Shown: in pieces, positions 44,801 through 56,882 of the stretch
How the letters are laid out: the number at the start of each line of letters is the position of its first letter
How positions within the stretch are numbered: position 1 is the first letter of the stretch
Position numbers and translations under genes: made by a program
Assembly (NCBI GenBank): GCA_949752795.1
Contig: OX457057.1
Location: forward strand, 4,764,632-4,828,631
Origin: Hyperoodon ampullatus
Taxonomy: Eukaryota; Chordata; Mammalia; Artiodactyla; Ziphiidae
DNA length: 64,000 bases
Direction: 5' to 3'
The notes under the pieces: generated by a model
What the model was told of the DNA's origin: nothing
Database searches by the model: none
Seen by the model: the letters and a program-made list of their open reading frames with translations, nothing else

Positions 44801-44830
44801 CACTCATTCATTCATTCATTCATTCATTCA
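44801..44830 (+). repeat. (CATT)n microsatellite
   Basis: Seven CATT-type units, probably expanded from the TTCATTCA motif of a short MIR-like fragment that continues to about 44885 (GTGCCAGGCACACAGC). Confidence 0.85.
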
Positions 44831-44889
44831 GTATTTACTGCACAGTGTCCTGTGCCCGGTCCAATCTAGGTGCCAGGCACACAGCAGTA

Positions 44890-47395
44890 CCTGTGGCAAA
44901 GTCCCTGTTTTCCTGGAGCCACCATGTCCAAAATGACCTGATCTCCACTGTCTTCTCCAAGTGAGACACTGCAAACATTTATTAGAGAAAAGGGGGAAAG
45001 AAGAGACATTAAAAGTAAATTAAATGATCCAAATCACAAGTTCCAAATGTTTATTTGTGTGCTTCTGCTTTTAAACATAAGCTTTGCTTATAGATTGCCT
45101 TGCTGACATGGACATGCAAGAAAAAGTAACAGAGGTGGATTCTAATTATGCTTCTCTTCATTATGAAAGTGGTTCAAAATGCCCAGCACAGCCAATTTGC
45201 AGGCTGACGACTCTGACAGCGTGCAGAGCTATTGATTTCCTTGCCTGCGTTTGTGTGTTTCCAGAGACCACCCAGATTCAGCGAAGAGCCTGGATGCTGC
45301 CTGCGCTGTTTAGAATCAGATCCCCTCTTGGCAGGGAAGATGAGGGGTGAGACGGAATGACCAGCGTGTGGGTTGGCTTCTCCCTCCATCAGCAGCTCCA
45401 CCTGCTTCCCCGGTCCTTTATGCTATTGGGTGCCAGAAAGAGCTAGAGAATCTGGCCATGACTCATCTGCCTCCCCAACTTTGCTCTCAGAATGTGCTCT
45501 CCGGACTTTTTCAGGCGAGCCTGAGTGGTTCATTGCAGGTATTCATCATCAATGTGCCTTTCACGCTTCTTAATTCCCTCCAGAACTTCAACAATCATCG
45601 CAAACATGGGCAGGGGATTCTTCCCAGAGCAAGGCATTCATCATGACGGTACCCAGACTCCAGTGCAGGAATTTCTTCCATTGCCAATGGGAAGAGGGAG
45701 CCAACAGGTATTTTTAAAGAGGCTCTATCCACTGGGGGATCGAAAAGAAAATATCCTCTTTGAGCATTTAGTCACACACATCAAAGGAAACAACAGTTTC
45801 AATCTTCATTTGCATCGTAGAGGCATTAGATGTGGTCCAGTTACACTGAGCTCCGCTTGAAAAGGCAGAAGTGCCAGTACTTTTCAAGCCTTGACGGAGA
45901 CAGAGAGAAAATGCAGCCAGGCAAATAATATATCACCCTGCCAAGGCATTTTCCATTTTTAAAAGGACAGAACAATTTTACATTATTTCTGGAGCCTCTT
46001 TGCAGCAAATATCCCTTGACATTTGTTCCAGAGCCCTGTCCAACCAGCCTAAAAGCACTGGCTGGTCCCAGCCTGCTGCTCCCGTGTGCCGGGGCCCACA
46101 CTCTGACTTTTGGTCTTGAAGCACCAGATGTGAGAAGGACAAGAGGGCCTGTTTTTTTTTTAGAAGCACAGGCAGATGGAGGCTGGCTCTGCAGAAGGGG
46201 CCAATTAAGACACCACCCTGGTGGAAAGAACATGGTGTTTCGGGTCACTTGAAGATGCCCAGTGAAGAATCAACACTCAGGGTTTCGAGCCACAGAGGTG
46301 AAAACACAAGGAGGGTTTGGGATTTTCAGTGAATTCCCTAGAAGGCCCAAGGGGATTCAGAAATTAAAAACAATGAAGTGTGCTTGCATTTGATGGTGAG
46401 GCCTCTTGGGAAAGCAGAAAACGGTCACTAGTTCTGGAATCATTAGTACAAATGACTTCTAGTTAGGGTGACAAATGAACACATTTTTCCCAGATCTGGA
46501 GAATCAAGGTTGGGCTATTTGGTTAAAATTTCCCAAACTCAGGTGATCTCAGGTCGACACCTGGCCAAGTGTGAGGTCTTCTGTTAGAAGGCAAACTCTG
46601 GTTTTATTGTTTCTAATCCTCAGCCCTGGCTGGCCTGAAAAATCTCAGGATGCTGAATGATTAATTCCAACCTGCCCTAGAAAACGTTAGTCAGCTGGTA
46701 AAAGGAAATAGCCCAACGTGAAGGCAGGAAGAGCAAATTGACTTTATCTGTGAGTGATTATGCTTGACAAGATGAAAAAGAAAGAAATCTTTTGTCACTG
46801 AAGAAAACTGTGCTTTGAGAAATCTTTGCACAAGTGTTAAGGCTCTGCGTTACACAGTTTGAATTAAAATGGAAATAATCACAGCCCCCCTTCTCTCCAA
46901 ATAAGCAACAGAGAAACAAAACTTAATTTTCCCACGTTGACTGCAGCAGAGTTTTGGAAATCAGATCAGGAGTTCCACCTCTACTCCAGGGCAGCACTTT
47001 CATTAACTAGCAGATATTCTCTTTAAAGAAACCTATTTCTGAATTGCTATTTACTACTAAAATGTTCATTTTCCTTTAAGTATTGTCACACATGCAGTCT
47101 GATTCTTTGTGGGTGGGAGAGTAAGGCAGATGGGTCTCTCCTCCAATAAAAACGAAGAGCCAATTTTCCTTCTGAAAGGGGAAAAGATCAGGACTTAAAA
47201 TTCTTCTTCTGATTTCACATTTATCTCGTACTCACAGCATCTGTCTGCTTAGAATTTGAAAGAACGAGTCGTAGGCAGGAAAACAAAATGTTTTGACTCA
47301 ACCTATGATTCCAATTTTACTGCTTTTTTTCACCAATTAAAAACAAAATTAACCTTCTTTTAAAAATTTCAAACTCTTTTTATATTTTCAGCATT
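44890..47395. other. Repeat-poor unique block, candidate distal regulatory DNA
   Basis: About 2.5 kb without any SINE, L1, LTR or MIR that I can recognise, in a region otherwise carrying a SINE every 1.7 kb or so. Open frames reach 135-138 codons on both strands but overlap one another and resemble no family. No gene is called. Confidence 0.5.
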
Positions 47396-47717
47396 CTTCT
47401 CTTCTATATCCACATGGCTAACCCCCTCATCTCTTTTGAGTCTTGGTCCAAATATCAGTTTCTTAATGACATCTACATTGACCAAAAAATTGCATCTTCC
47501 CAGCATGGGTACTCCTGATCCCCTTCAAACTGCTCCACTTTCTTTTTTTTCCATAACACTGACAGTCTTCTCACATACTACAGAATTTATTTCTTTATTA
47601 TGTTTATTGTCCCCTGAAGATAAGCCCCAAGAGACCTGGGCTCTGGGTTTTGTTCAGTGATGTACTCTAATTTCACAGGGGGGTGCCTGTCCCTTAGTAG
47701 ATGCTCCATAAATGCTG
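47396..47717 (+). mobile_element. L2 fragment
   Basis: GATAAGCCCCAAGAGACCTGGG and GTAGATGCTCCATAAATGCTGAATGATG fit the 3' end of LINE-2. Confidence 0.6.
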
Positions 47718-47947
47718 AATGATGCAGCCACTATGGAGAACAGCATGGAGGTTCCTCAAATAACTAAAAATAGAGCTACCATATGATCCAGCAATCCCAC
47801 TACTGGGCATATATCCAGACAAAACTATAACTCAAAAAGATACATGCACCCCTATGTTCATAGCAGCACTATCTACAATAACCAAGACATGGAAGCAACC
47901 TAAATGTCCATTGACAGATGAATGGATAAAGAAGATGTGGTGTACGA

Positions 47948-47950
<3 letters not shown>

Positions 47951-47986
<36 letters not shown>
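47951..47986 (+). repeat. (CA)18 microsatellite in L1
   Basis: Expanded CA run at the spot where the L1 consensus has a short ACACACAC preceding AATGGAATAC. Confidence 0.9.
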
Positions 47987-47988
<2 letters not shown>

Positions 47989-48438
47989 GGAATACTACTC
48001 AGCCATAAAAAAGAATGAAATAATGCCATTTGCAGCAACATGGATGGAACTAGAGATGATCATACTAAGTGAAGTAAGTCAGACAGAGAAAGACAAATAC
48101 CATATGATATCACTTACATGTGGAATCTAAAATATGACACGAATGAACTCATCTACAAAACAGAAACAGACTCACAGACACAGAGAACAGACTTGTGGTT
48201 GCCAAGGCAGGGGTGGGGGAGGGATGGGTTGGGAGTCTGGGGTTAGCAGACGCAAATCATTATACAGAGAATGGATAAACAACAAGGTCCTAGTGTATAG
48301 CACAGGGAACTATATTCAGTATCCTGTGATAAACCAAAATGGAAAAGAATATGAAAAAGAATATATATATGTATAAGTGAATCACTTTGTGGTACAGCAG
48401 AAAGTAACACAACATTGTAAATCAACTGTACTTATTTT

Positions 48439-48634
48439 TCAAAAATTATTTATTTATTTATTTATTTATTTTGGCTGCACTGGGTCCCAGTTGCGGCACG
48501 TGGGATCTTAGTTGAGGCATGTGGTCTTAGTTGCAACATGCATGTGGGATCTAGTTCCCCAACCAGGGATCAAACCCAGGCCCCCTGCATTGGGAGCACA
48601 GAGTCTCCCCAACTGGACCACCAGGGAAGTCCCT
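48439..48634 (-). mobile_element. Short tRNA-Glu-derived SINE in L1 tail
   Basis: Reverse copy: (TTTA)n tail, GGCTGCACTGGGTCCCAG, ACCACCAGGGAAGTCCC. The flanks CAACTGTACTT and CAACTATACTT are its target duplication inside the L1 tail. Confidence 0.92.
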
Positions 48635-48668
48635 CAACTATACTTCAATAAAATAAATTTTAAAAATG

Positions 48669-49193
48669 CTGAATGAGAATGTCAGGAAAATTTTGCCTGT
48701 GATTTGGAAATGAAGAGCATCCTTTCAGCACAGCGTTGGGCATTGCCTAGTGGACCCTCTGGGGAGGAGCTGATTCTCTAGGAGCGAGAGCGCCTTTAAC
48801 TCCTTTCTATGGACTCAGCAGAAGTGGAAAACTGAGAGTAATGCAAATGATTCTGGCCCATGGATGTAATTAATTTTTGTCCTCCAGAAAAGATAACCCC
48901 AAATATGACACTTTATTGCCCTGTAGGATGTGAATGAATTTTGCATCTTTTAGCAAGCATTCTTCCTTGTCTATGAATATACCTGTGTTCTTCAAATTCT
49001 CCTTTGAACCGGTTTCAACGCCTTACTAGTTCCCTCATTAATTAAAGAGCTAAAGAAAATTCTCCGTACATATTCACTTTATTTCATGATTTAAAAATTT
49101 TTGAAAATTATCATTGAGTAAAAGAGTGAATTACACTCCCTCCCCTAGGAAACCTTATCACGTTCCATAGTTGTAGATGCCACTGAATGCTGG
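48669..49193. other. No gene or clear repeat recognised
   Basis: AT-rich unique-looking DNA. Confidence 0.5.
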
Positions 49194-49207
49194 TTACTCA
49201 TCAATTT

Positions 49208-49451
49208 CTAAAATTTTATTTATTTATTTATTTATTATTATTATTATTATATATTTTTTGTGGTACGCGGGCCTCTCACTGCCGTGGTCCCTCCCGTTGC
49301 GGAGCACAGGCTCTGGACGCGCAGGCCCAGCGGCCATGGCTCACGGGCCCAGCCGCTCCACGGCACGTGGGATCTTCCCGGACCGGGGCACGAACCCGCG
49401 TCCCCTGCATCGGCAGGCGGACTCTCAACCACTGCGCCACCAGGGAAGCCC
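49208..49451 (-). mobile_element. CHR-2-type SINE
   Basis: Reverse copy with (TTTA)n(TTA)n tail. A 14-bp perfect duplication TTACTCATCAATTT lies at 49194-49207 and 49452-49465. Confidence 0.95.
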
Positions 49452-49465
49452 TTACTCATCAATTT

Positions 49466-49982
49466 TGTATCTCTTAGCCACAACCTCTCTGGGCCTCAGG
49501 TGCATCTATCCAGTTGCCTTCTTGGTATCTCCACGTGGATATCTAATAGACATTTCAGAACTTAAACGTCCTAAATGGAATTCTTATCCTTAACTTGCTG
49601 TGTCCCTGTCTTTAAGTGGCAACACCATTAACTCAACTGCTCAGGCAAAATTCTAAGAGTCAAACCTTGGCCCAAAGCATTTCTTTCTTAAATAATTCAC
49701 TTCCAATTCATCAGCAAAACCTGGGCAATATCTCTACCTTCAGTACATATTCCAAATCCACGTCTTAGGACGTCCACTTTGGTCTAAGACCTGTGGCTGG
49801 TTTTTGTAAAGTTTTTTTGGAACATAGGCATACCTATTTATTCCCATATTGTCCGTGGTTGCTTTTGCACTGCAGTGGCAGCTGTGACAGTTGAGTAGTT
49901 GTGACAGAGACCAAAGGGTCTGCAAAGCTTAAATATTTACTACCTGGTCCTTTACTGAAAAAAATTTGCCCCACCCTGGTAT
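49466..49982. other. No gene or clear repeat recognised
   Basis: Unique-looking intergenic DNA; part of 49500-49700 may be diverged L2 (weak). Confidence 0.45.
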
Positions 49983-50483
49983 GTTGGACTGAATGATGGC
50001 CCCCAAAGATATCAGGTCATGATCCCTGGAACCTGTAACTGTTATCTTATTTGGAAAAAGTGTCTTTGCAGATGTGCTCAAGTTAAGGATCTTGAGATGA
50101 GGCAGATGATCCAGGATTACCTGGGTGGTCTCTAAATGCCATCACAAGTATCCTTATAAGAGAGACACAGAGGGAGATTTAGAACACACACACACAGGAG
50201 AGGGCAATGTGAAGATGGGGCAGAGAGAGATTTGATGCTGGCCTCAAAGATGGGCATGGTGGCCACAAGCCCAGGATGGTTGGCAGCCACTAGAAGCTGG
50301 AAGAGGCAAAGAACGGTTATTCCCTGGAGCCTCCGGAGAGAGCACAGCACTGCCAACACCTTGATTTTGGCCCAGTGAAACTGACTTTTGGATTTCTGGC
50401 CTCCAGAGCTGTGAGAGAAGAAAATTACGTTGTTTGAAGCCACTAAGGTAACTCGTTATGGCTGCCACAGGAAACGAACGCAC
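49983..50483 (+). mobile_element. MLT1-type LTR
   Basis: TGGACTGAATGATGGCCCCC, GTGTCTTTGCAGATGTG, GTTGGCAGCCACTAGAAGC, CCTCCAGAGCTGTGAGAGAAG and TTATGGCTGCCACAGGAAAC in MLT1 order. Confidence 0.83.
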
Positions 50484-50489
50484 CTTGTT

Positions 50490-51104
50490 TAAGCCACCAT
50501 CAAGTCTTGATGACTGCAAGAGTCTCCCAACAAGTCTCTCTGCTTCCTCTCTTGCTCCGTTGTAGGATATTCCACACATCATGGCAGGGGGATCCTTTTA
50601 CAACACCACTGAGATAATGCTCTCAGCTCAATACCCTCCATCAGCTTTCTTGGACCATGGAATTCAAAGACCTGTGTGAACTGGCTTCAGATTCCTCTTT
50701 GGATTCTTGTTCCAGAGCTCTTTCTGAGTGGTTTCATCACGGTTCCTACAACACACCAAGTGTGCATCTGCCCCAGGGCTTTTGCACTTGCTGTTCCCTC
50801 TGCCCAGAATATTCCTCCCCCCCATAACTGCCTGGCTGTCCTCAATTCCTTCAGGCCTGAGACCTCACCTTATCTAAAGCAGCACCTTCATCCCTCCACC
50901 CTCTCCTTCTATGTTACTTTTTCCCCAGCATTTATCCTTCTCTAACCTGCGACCATACATTTGTCTGTTTATCATGTCTCTCCCACTTCCATATCAGCTC
51001 CAGGAGAGCAGGATTTTTGTCTGTTTTGTTCACTGTTGTATCCCCAGCACCTAGAACCGGTATCTGGTACATGGGAGGCACCCAATAAATATTTGTTGGA
51101 TGAA
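50490..51104 (+). mobile_element. L2, 0.6-kb 3' portion
   Basis: CAGGGCTTTTGCACTTGCTGTTCCCTCTGCCC and TGTTCACTGTTGTATCCCCAGCACC...CAATAAATATTTGTTGGATGAATG are near-diagnostic LINE-2 3' sequence. Confidence 0.85.
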
Positions 51105-51420
51105 TGTACATGGTAAAAATATTTAAACGATATCAAATGAAGAGTAAGCCTTATTTTTTTTTCTGTTCCACCTTCAAAGGCAACTACAGGCAATACATTT
51201 CTTGTTATTCTTCCAGAAACCTTTTCTGTATATACAAGAATATCTATATATGCAATGAATGTTGTATCTATACACACACAAGAATAGTATACATTATGCC
51301 CTGTGCCTTTCTTTTTTTTCAGTGACACATTTAAGCTGAAGAACCTTCCATAACAGCACACATTGATTTACCCCCATCTTTTTAATGGCTGTGTAATATG
51401 CCACAGCTTAATACACAAAG
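51105..51420 (-). mobile_element. Ancient L1-like 3' fragment (tentative)
   Basis: TTCTTTTTTTTCAGTGACACATTTAAGC and TTTTTAATGGCTGTGTAATATGCC resemble old L1ME-type 3' sequence in reverse. Tentative. Confidence 0.4.
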
Positions 51421-52050
51421 AAAAATACATTGCTCAGTTCGTTTGAAAAACAGAAAAGCTAATGACAAGGAAATGCCTCTGAGTCTACACCTTTTTTATT
51501 TTCTAGGGTGGATAGCATCAGTCTGATTCTTTTTGGGCACTGGCTTCTCAGTGACTGTCAAAGAAAACTATTGATAGTCTTTGATAGAGCGGCAGCTTTT
51601 CCCTTCAGGTGTTTTGACAGGTCATTTTACTTGCAACAACTAAACAAAGTTTCCTTGGAAGACCGAGAGTCGACATAAATTACATTGGAATGTGTTGCAG
51701 CAAATAAGTGAGAAAACGGACAAAACAAACATGTGAGCCCTCCACATGGCCTCACCAGTCTTCAGTGGTAGCTGGGGGTGACTTCAGCAACCTTACCATC
51801 CCCCTCAGCCTCCTGGAAGCACCCCAGATAAACAGACAATGGACATGCAAGCTGGCCCCTGCTGTGCATATGCTAAAGTCCCCTTGTCCCCTCCCTCCAA
51901 TCACACTGCTCTCCCCAAGTCCTTGTTCTATAGAGATTTTGGGGGCTCCACTGATGTCTCTCTGGGTCCCAGGAATCAGAGGTGGCACCCTGGTCTCCTA
52001 GATCTGTTTTTTCTTTTTTTGGCCAGAGGTATTTTTATTTTATGTAATAA
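51421..52050. other. No gene or clear repeat recognised
   Basis: Unique-looking DNA; the overlapping frames at 51708-52099 look like chance. Confidence 0.5.
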
Positions 52051-52054
52051 ATAC

Positions 52055-52280
52055 ATATATAGTGTTCACAAAGTTCAAGGCATTATTCTAAGTTCTTAAC
52101 AAAGATCAACTAATTAATTCTTACAACAATTGTCTGAGGTTGGTACGGTTATTATCTCCATTTTCTGGTTAGGAAATCTCAGAGAGGTGAAGGAACTTGC
52201 TGGAAGTCACACAGCTGGTGAACAAGAGCCATGATGTGAACCCAGGCAGTCTAGTTCCCGAGTCCACTGTCTTGCTGGTC
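52055..52280 (+). mobile_element. MIR SINE
   Basis: TTATTATCTCCATTTTCTGGTTAGGAAATCTCAGAGAGG, AGTCACACAGCTGGTGAAC and GAACCCAGGCAGTCTAG are a well-kept MIR core. Confidence 0.85.
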
Positions 52281-52642
52281 TCCTAGATCTGTTAACTTTG
52301 GAAGTCATGAAGCGCCCATCCGAGCCAGCAAAGCCCCATCTCTTTAGCATTTTCCCTCTTTAGATAAAAAAAAAAAAGGCTTTTCTTTGGTCCTGAATTT
52401 GGATTGAATAAAATAAACTATCTGGCTGTCATACCAGAAGGCTCAAGAGGGAGGGGAAAGACTCCAGTTTTAAAGGGAAAGTTTAGAAAAAACTGGGTTG
52501 ACTCTTTATTAGGGTATGGAGGTGAGATACATTCTATCAAAGGCGTTTAGCTGTAACTCCAGGGAGGGTCCCTGGAGAGAGGGTGCACTCAGGTATGTTG
52601 TATGCAATAGTTGGGTGATGTGGAAAGATTTTATGACTGTTT
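52281..52642. other. No gene or clear repeat recognised
   Basis: Unique-looking intergenic DNA. Confidence 0.5.
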
Positions 52643-52651
52643 AAACATCTC

Positions 52652-53129
52652 CTTTTCTACTGAAGTATAGTTGATTTACAATGTTGTGTTAATTTCTGCT
52701 GTACAGAAAAGTGATTCAGTTATACATATATATATATATATATATACATTTCTTTTTTAATATTCTTTTCCATTATGATTTATCACAGGATATTGAATGC
52801 AGCTCCCTCTGCTATACAGTAGGACCTGTTGTTTATCCATTATACATACAATAATTTGCATCTGCTAATTCCAAATTCCCACTCCATCTCATCCTCACCC
52901 CTCCTCCCCCTGGACATCCACAAGTCTGTCCTCTATGTCTGTGAATCTGTTTCTGTTTCCTAGATACATTCATTTGTGTCATATTTTAGATTCGACATAT
53001 AAGTGATATCATATATTTGTCTTTCTCTTTCTCACTTATTTCTCTTAGTATGATCATCTCTAGTTCCATCCATGTTGCAATAAGTGGCATTATTTCATTC
53101 TTTTTCATGGCTGAGTAGTATTCTATTAA
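52652..53129 (-). mobile_element. L1 3' end (3' UTR plus ORF2 tail)
   Basis: Reverse L1: GAAGTATAGTTGATTTACAATG, CTATACAGTAGGACCTGTTG, TTAGATTCGACATATAAGTG, GCTGAGTAGTATTCTATT. AAACATCTC at 52643-52651 and 53130-53138 is the target duplication. Confidence 0.9.
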
Positions 53130-53231
53130 AAACATCTCTTGAAAACCCTATTGTGATGGATAATGCTCTGTTCTGATATTTTTTTTAATTATTTTTTTTT
53201 TAAGTTTTTTTTGATGTGGACCATTTTTAAA

Positions 53232-53453
53232 TTTTTTATTATTTATTTATTTATTTATTTTGCGGTACGCGGGCCTCTCACTGCTGTGGCCTCTCCCATT
53301 GCGGAGCACAGGTTCCGGACGCACAGGCTCAGCGGCCATGGCTCACGGGCCCAGCTGCTCCGCGGCATGTGGGATCCTCCTGGACTGGGGCACGAACCCA
53401 CGTCCCCCGCATCGGCAGGCAGACTCTCAACCACTGCGCCACTAGGGAAGCCC
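53232..53453 (-). mobile_element. CHR-2-type SINE
   Basis: Reverse copy with (TTTA)n tail and GCGGTACGCGGGCCTCTCAC. A 19-bp duplication GATGTGGACCATTTTTAAA at 53213-53231 recurs with one change at 53454-53472. Confidence 0.95.
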
Positions 53454-53511
53454 GATGTGGGCCATTTTTAAAGTCTTTATTGAGTTTGTTACAATATTAC
53501 TTCTGTTTTAT

Positions 53512-53628
53512 GTTTTTTTGTTTTTTGGCCTCAAGGCATGTGGGATCTTAGCTCCCCAACCTGGGATCGAACCCGCACCCCCTGCACCGGAAGGCGAAGT
53601 CTTAACCACTGAACCGCCAGGGATGTCC
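53512..53628 (-). mobile_element. Short tRNA-Glu-derived SINE
   Basis: Reverse copy: TTTTTTGGCCTCAAGGCATG, CCCAACCTGGGATCGAACC, ACCGCCAGGGATGTCCC. Confidence 0.88.
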
Positions 53629-53639
53629 CTGTTCTGGGT

Positions 53640-54715
53640 TTTAATATTAAAAGGAAAACAAAACAGCCAGAAGTGGTGTGGTTGGTCCTTGGACTACTGT
53701 CCATTCTGCCTTACTACACTTCAGTAAATACTGAACAAGGGAAACCACTTATTCATTTCAAAATTTCAGCAGATTACTGGTCCGCAAATCGGGCCTTTTA
53801 TGTTCAAATTATATTTCAAGTGAGCTGAAATTCAGGTCTACTAGGCCTAGATCTCCTTATATTTGGGGTATCAGACAAGTCTTTACTCTTATATACTGAT
53901 GGTAGATATTCCGAGATTGCAATGGTTGCCAGAATTGCTGAACGGACATGGGGGGAGGAGGGAAGATGAGTGTTTGCAGGATAGGGAAAACAAGGAATAT
54001 TAGTGAAAGGTTTGTTCTCAGAAGCTCACAAGTTTTCATTATTTTTTATCTTGTAAAGGCGAGGGGACAAAGGATCTCTCTGTATTATTTCCTACAATGG
54101 CGTGCAAATCTACAGTGATCTCGAAATTTAAAAAATTAATTAAAGGAAAGGCAAGGGGAGAAACTTTTTGGAAGCAGGACTTTTGGGTATCATCATTACC
54201 TTTCTAAGCTAAGGAAGGCATAACTAGAATAATTATTTCTTTCTTGACCTGTGTTGGTGAGTTTCCCTTTTAGGAGTCTTTAGGCTCTCAAATGGGTTCA
54301 GTTCAGTCCTTGCTTTCGTCTCTCAACCCAGTAACATGGAGCTTCGGTACCTTGAGTTTAAGGAAGCAAGTCCAAGCACTTTTATTATTATCATCAGCAG
54401 TAATAATAGTCACTTTAATTACTTCAGAAAGCTGACCAGGAAACAACGCTCTTTTACAAGTATTTTTGAGGTAAAAAGTAACCATTTAATATTCCCACTA
54501 TTTACCTATGTCCATCTGGTCCTGGACAGTAACATTCTTTCCTTGAAGAACATTAGGGCCAAAATGGCCAAGGATTCAAAGGATGGGATGGGGTGTCCAG
54601 CACATCTTCTGCCTCCTCTGCTTTCCAACTGGGCTCTTTTAGCAACTCAGGTCACTTCCCTTACTGGAAGTACCCACATCTTGGTTACCCTCCCAAGCAA
54701 AGGCAAACACCAGCT
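53640..54715. other. No gene or clear repeat recognised
   Basis: About 1.1 kb of unique-looking AT-rich DNA. Confidence 0.5.
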
Positions 54716-55006
54716 GTTATGAACTGAATGTTTGTGTTTCCCCCCAGATTGATGTGTTGAAACCCTACCTCCCATGTGATGGTATTAGGAGGTGGGGCCT
54801 TCAGGAGGTGATCAGGATTAAGTGAGGCCATGGGGGATGGGGTGTGCCATGATGGGGTTAGTGTCCTTTTAAGAGTCATGAGACACTTTGCTCTCTGCTC
54901 CCTGGTCTCCGACTTCCAGCCTCCAGAACTGGGGGAAGTAAATTTCTGTTGTTATAAGCCACCCAATCCTTGGTACTTTGTTACAGCTTCCGGAATGGTC
55001 TAGGAC
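54716..55006 (+). mobile_element. MLT1/MST-type LTR, shortened
   Basis: GTTATGAACTGAATGTTTGTG, GATGGTATTAGGAGGTGGGGCC, CCAGCCTCCAGAACTG and TTGGTACTTTGTTACAGC are LTR landmarks of the MaLR group. Confidence 0.75.
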
Positions 55007-55039
55007 ACCAGCCAGCCAGTCCACCCAAAAACATCTCAT

Positions 55040-55300
55040 TCTCCAGCCCAGAGGCTTTCAAACTCATTGGTCTCAGGATACATTTACTACACTCATAAAA
55101 ATAATTGAGGACGCCAAAGAGCTTTTGTTTTGTGACTTGTTTATCTGTTGTGTATGGGCTGTATAGAAACACACAAAAAATTTATTAGTTCATTAAAAAT
55201 AGAGACCCATTACATGTTAACATACATCATATTTTTTATAACTACATCTTCCAAAACAAAAAAAGTTAGTGATAAGAGCAGCACTGTTTTAGTTTTACAG
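55040..55300 (+). mobile_element. hAT-like DNA transposon fossil (family uncertain)
   Basis: CTTTCAAACTCATTGGTCTCAGG, TTGAGGACGCCAAAGAGC and CCATTACATGTTAACATAC match a familiar mammalian DNA-transposon-type repeat that I cannot name securely. Confidence 0.45.
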
Positions 55301-55363
55301 GCTGCACTTGAGGCCCAGGTGATATCCATTACCTTCTCCTGTGTCCCCACTGCACCTTGACCT

Positions 55364-55485
55364 GCTGTTGTTCATATCTGTTAACCCTGCTAGGCTGTGA
55401 GCTCCTTGGAGGGAGACACTCAACCTTATTCAACCTTACATCCTCAGGATCTAACAGAGTCTGGTCTCCAGTACACACTGGATAA
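55364..55485 (+). mobile_element. L2 3'-terminal fragment
   Basis: GCTGTGAGCTCCTTGGAGGG and CATCCTCAGGATCTAACAGAG fit LINE-2 3' text; weakly conserved. Confidence 0.5.
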
Positions 55486-56060
55486 CATTATTTTTAAATT
55501 TAAGTATATGTTTTAATTATAAAAACAGCATAGCTATATTATATGAAATAGAGACAATAAGGGAAACCACTCACAATACCCCAAATATCATTTCTTGGGT
55601 GTATTTTATATGTCTTTTTTCAAAATACAGTTTTTTTAACCTGGAATCACATCATATGTAACAAGTGAATGCCATAATTTTGAAAACTTTTTTCCCCCCA
55701 CCTAGCAATGGGTAAACTTTTCTTTCTGTGTCTAATGTCTGTGACTACCATGATGTTCTATTGTGTAGATACAACACAATTTAGTTATTAAACATCCAGC
55801 ATTAGCACAATTTTTTTTTTTTTGTAATAAATACGGTGATTCTGTGACGAATACCTTCACACATACAGCTTTTTGGCATTTAGTGTTAGTTCCTTAGAAT
55901 AGATTCCCAGAAGTAAGATTACTGGGTCAAAAGATGCAAACTTTTTATGGCTTTTAATACATACTGTAAAATTGCTTTTCAAAAGGGTTACATTAATTTT
56001 CAATGCCACCAGCACTTTTAAGAATGTTTCACCACACAGATCGTCAACATAGGTGGTATT
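55486..56060 (-). mobile_element. Ancient L1ME-type 3' fragment
   Basis: AATAGATTCCCAGAAGTAAGATTACTGGGTCAAAAGATGC and AAAATTGCTTTTCAAAAGGGTTACATTAATTTTCAATGCCACCAGCA are a well-known old L1 segment in reverse. It is the last recognisable interspersed repeat before the CAMTA1 promoter. Confidence 0.65.
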
Positions 56061-56880
56061 AAGAATGCTAATTGATAAAATATTGTACCCTCGTTGTTAA
56101 AACTTTGCATTTTTTGACCCTCATAAAATGAAAGTTTGTTGAAGAATTAGTGTATAATACAAAACATTCTTTTGGGACATCTTTACGTCTGAAAAACTTA
56201 AGAAATTTTCAGTTGTGAAGACGAGAAAAAGAACACGTTTTTAGGACTGGCACAAAATTCACTTTGACAATCAATCTTGGTGCCAAAATACTCAAACGAG
56301 GACCTTTCGCTGCTGCTGCTAGCTGTCATCCACGGGAAGCAAAGGACAAAACAAAATGTAGAGGATTGAAAGGTTCTCACTGCAAACCGTACAAGATTCA
56401 CACAGAGCGGTTGGAGCTCTGCTTTTCATTCAACTTTTCTTCCTTTTTTTAAAACTTGGAGATTTCAGACCTCTCCTTTGTTTCCGGTCTTACCTGCCCA
56501 CGTGCACAATTCCTGAATTTCTCTGGGAGGGGGCACTTTCATCTTTGCCATCTCATCTGGCTTTAGGCTTGTCTGTACAGTGTGTGCTGGTGTACTAGAT
56601 GTGGACGGATTTCCAGAGAAGCTGCAGCGGTGTGTCTGTTCCCCCCCAGGATGGATCCTAACCCGCTTCAGAGCTCTCTCCCCGCGACTGAAACCCAGCT
56701 GGTCTCCCCACCTCGCATGGGGCGTGAGTGCGGTGGACGCCGGAATATTTGATCGGAAAAGCCACGAATGTGAGCCCAGGACCGAAGCAAACTTGGCTTG
56801 CCTCGCCCACCGAGCACGCTCGCCGAGGCTTAACGTTTCTATAAGATTCTGCTCAGCGGCCTCATCCTGGGACGGGCATC
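56061..56880. other. Unique sequence upstream of the CpG island
   Basis: No repeat family or gene is recognised here. The last L1-type fossil ends near 56060. Composition shifts gradually from AT-rich to GC-rich. Open frames on both strands look like chance by-products of rising GC content. A divergent non-coding transcript could originate here, but nothing in the sequence proves it. Confidence 0.5.
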
Positions 56881-56882
56881 TA

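Larger units (their letters stand above)
47718..48668 (+). mobile_element. L1 ORF2 tail and 3' UTR, SINE in its tail
   Basis: Forward L1: CCACTATGGAGAACAGCATGG, GATCCAGCAATCCCACTACTGGGC, TGAATGGATAAAGAAGATGTGG, GAATACTACTCAGCC from ORF2; GGTTAGCAGACGCAAATCATT and AGTAACACAACATTGTAAATC from the 3' UTR. A short SINE (48439-48634) interrupts the tail. It contains (CA)n at 47951-47986. Frames are broken. Confidence 0.9.
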
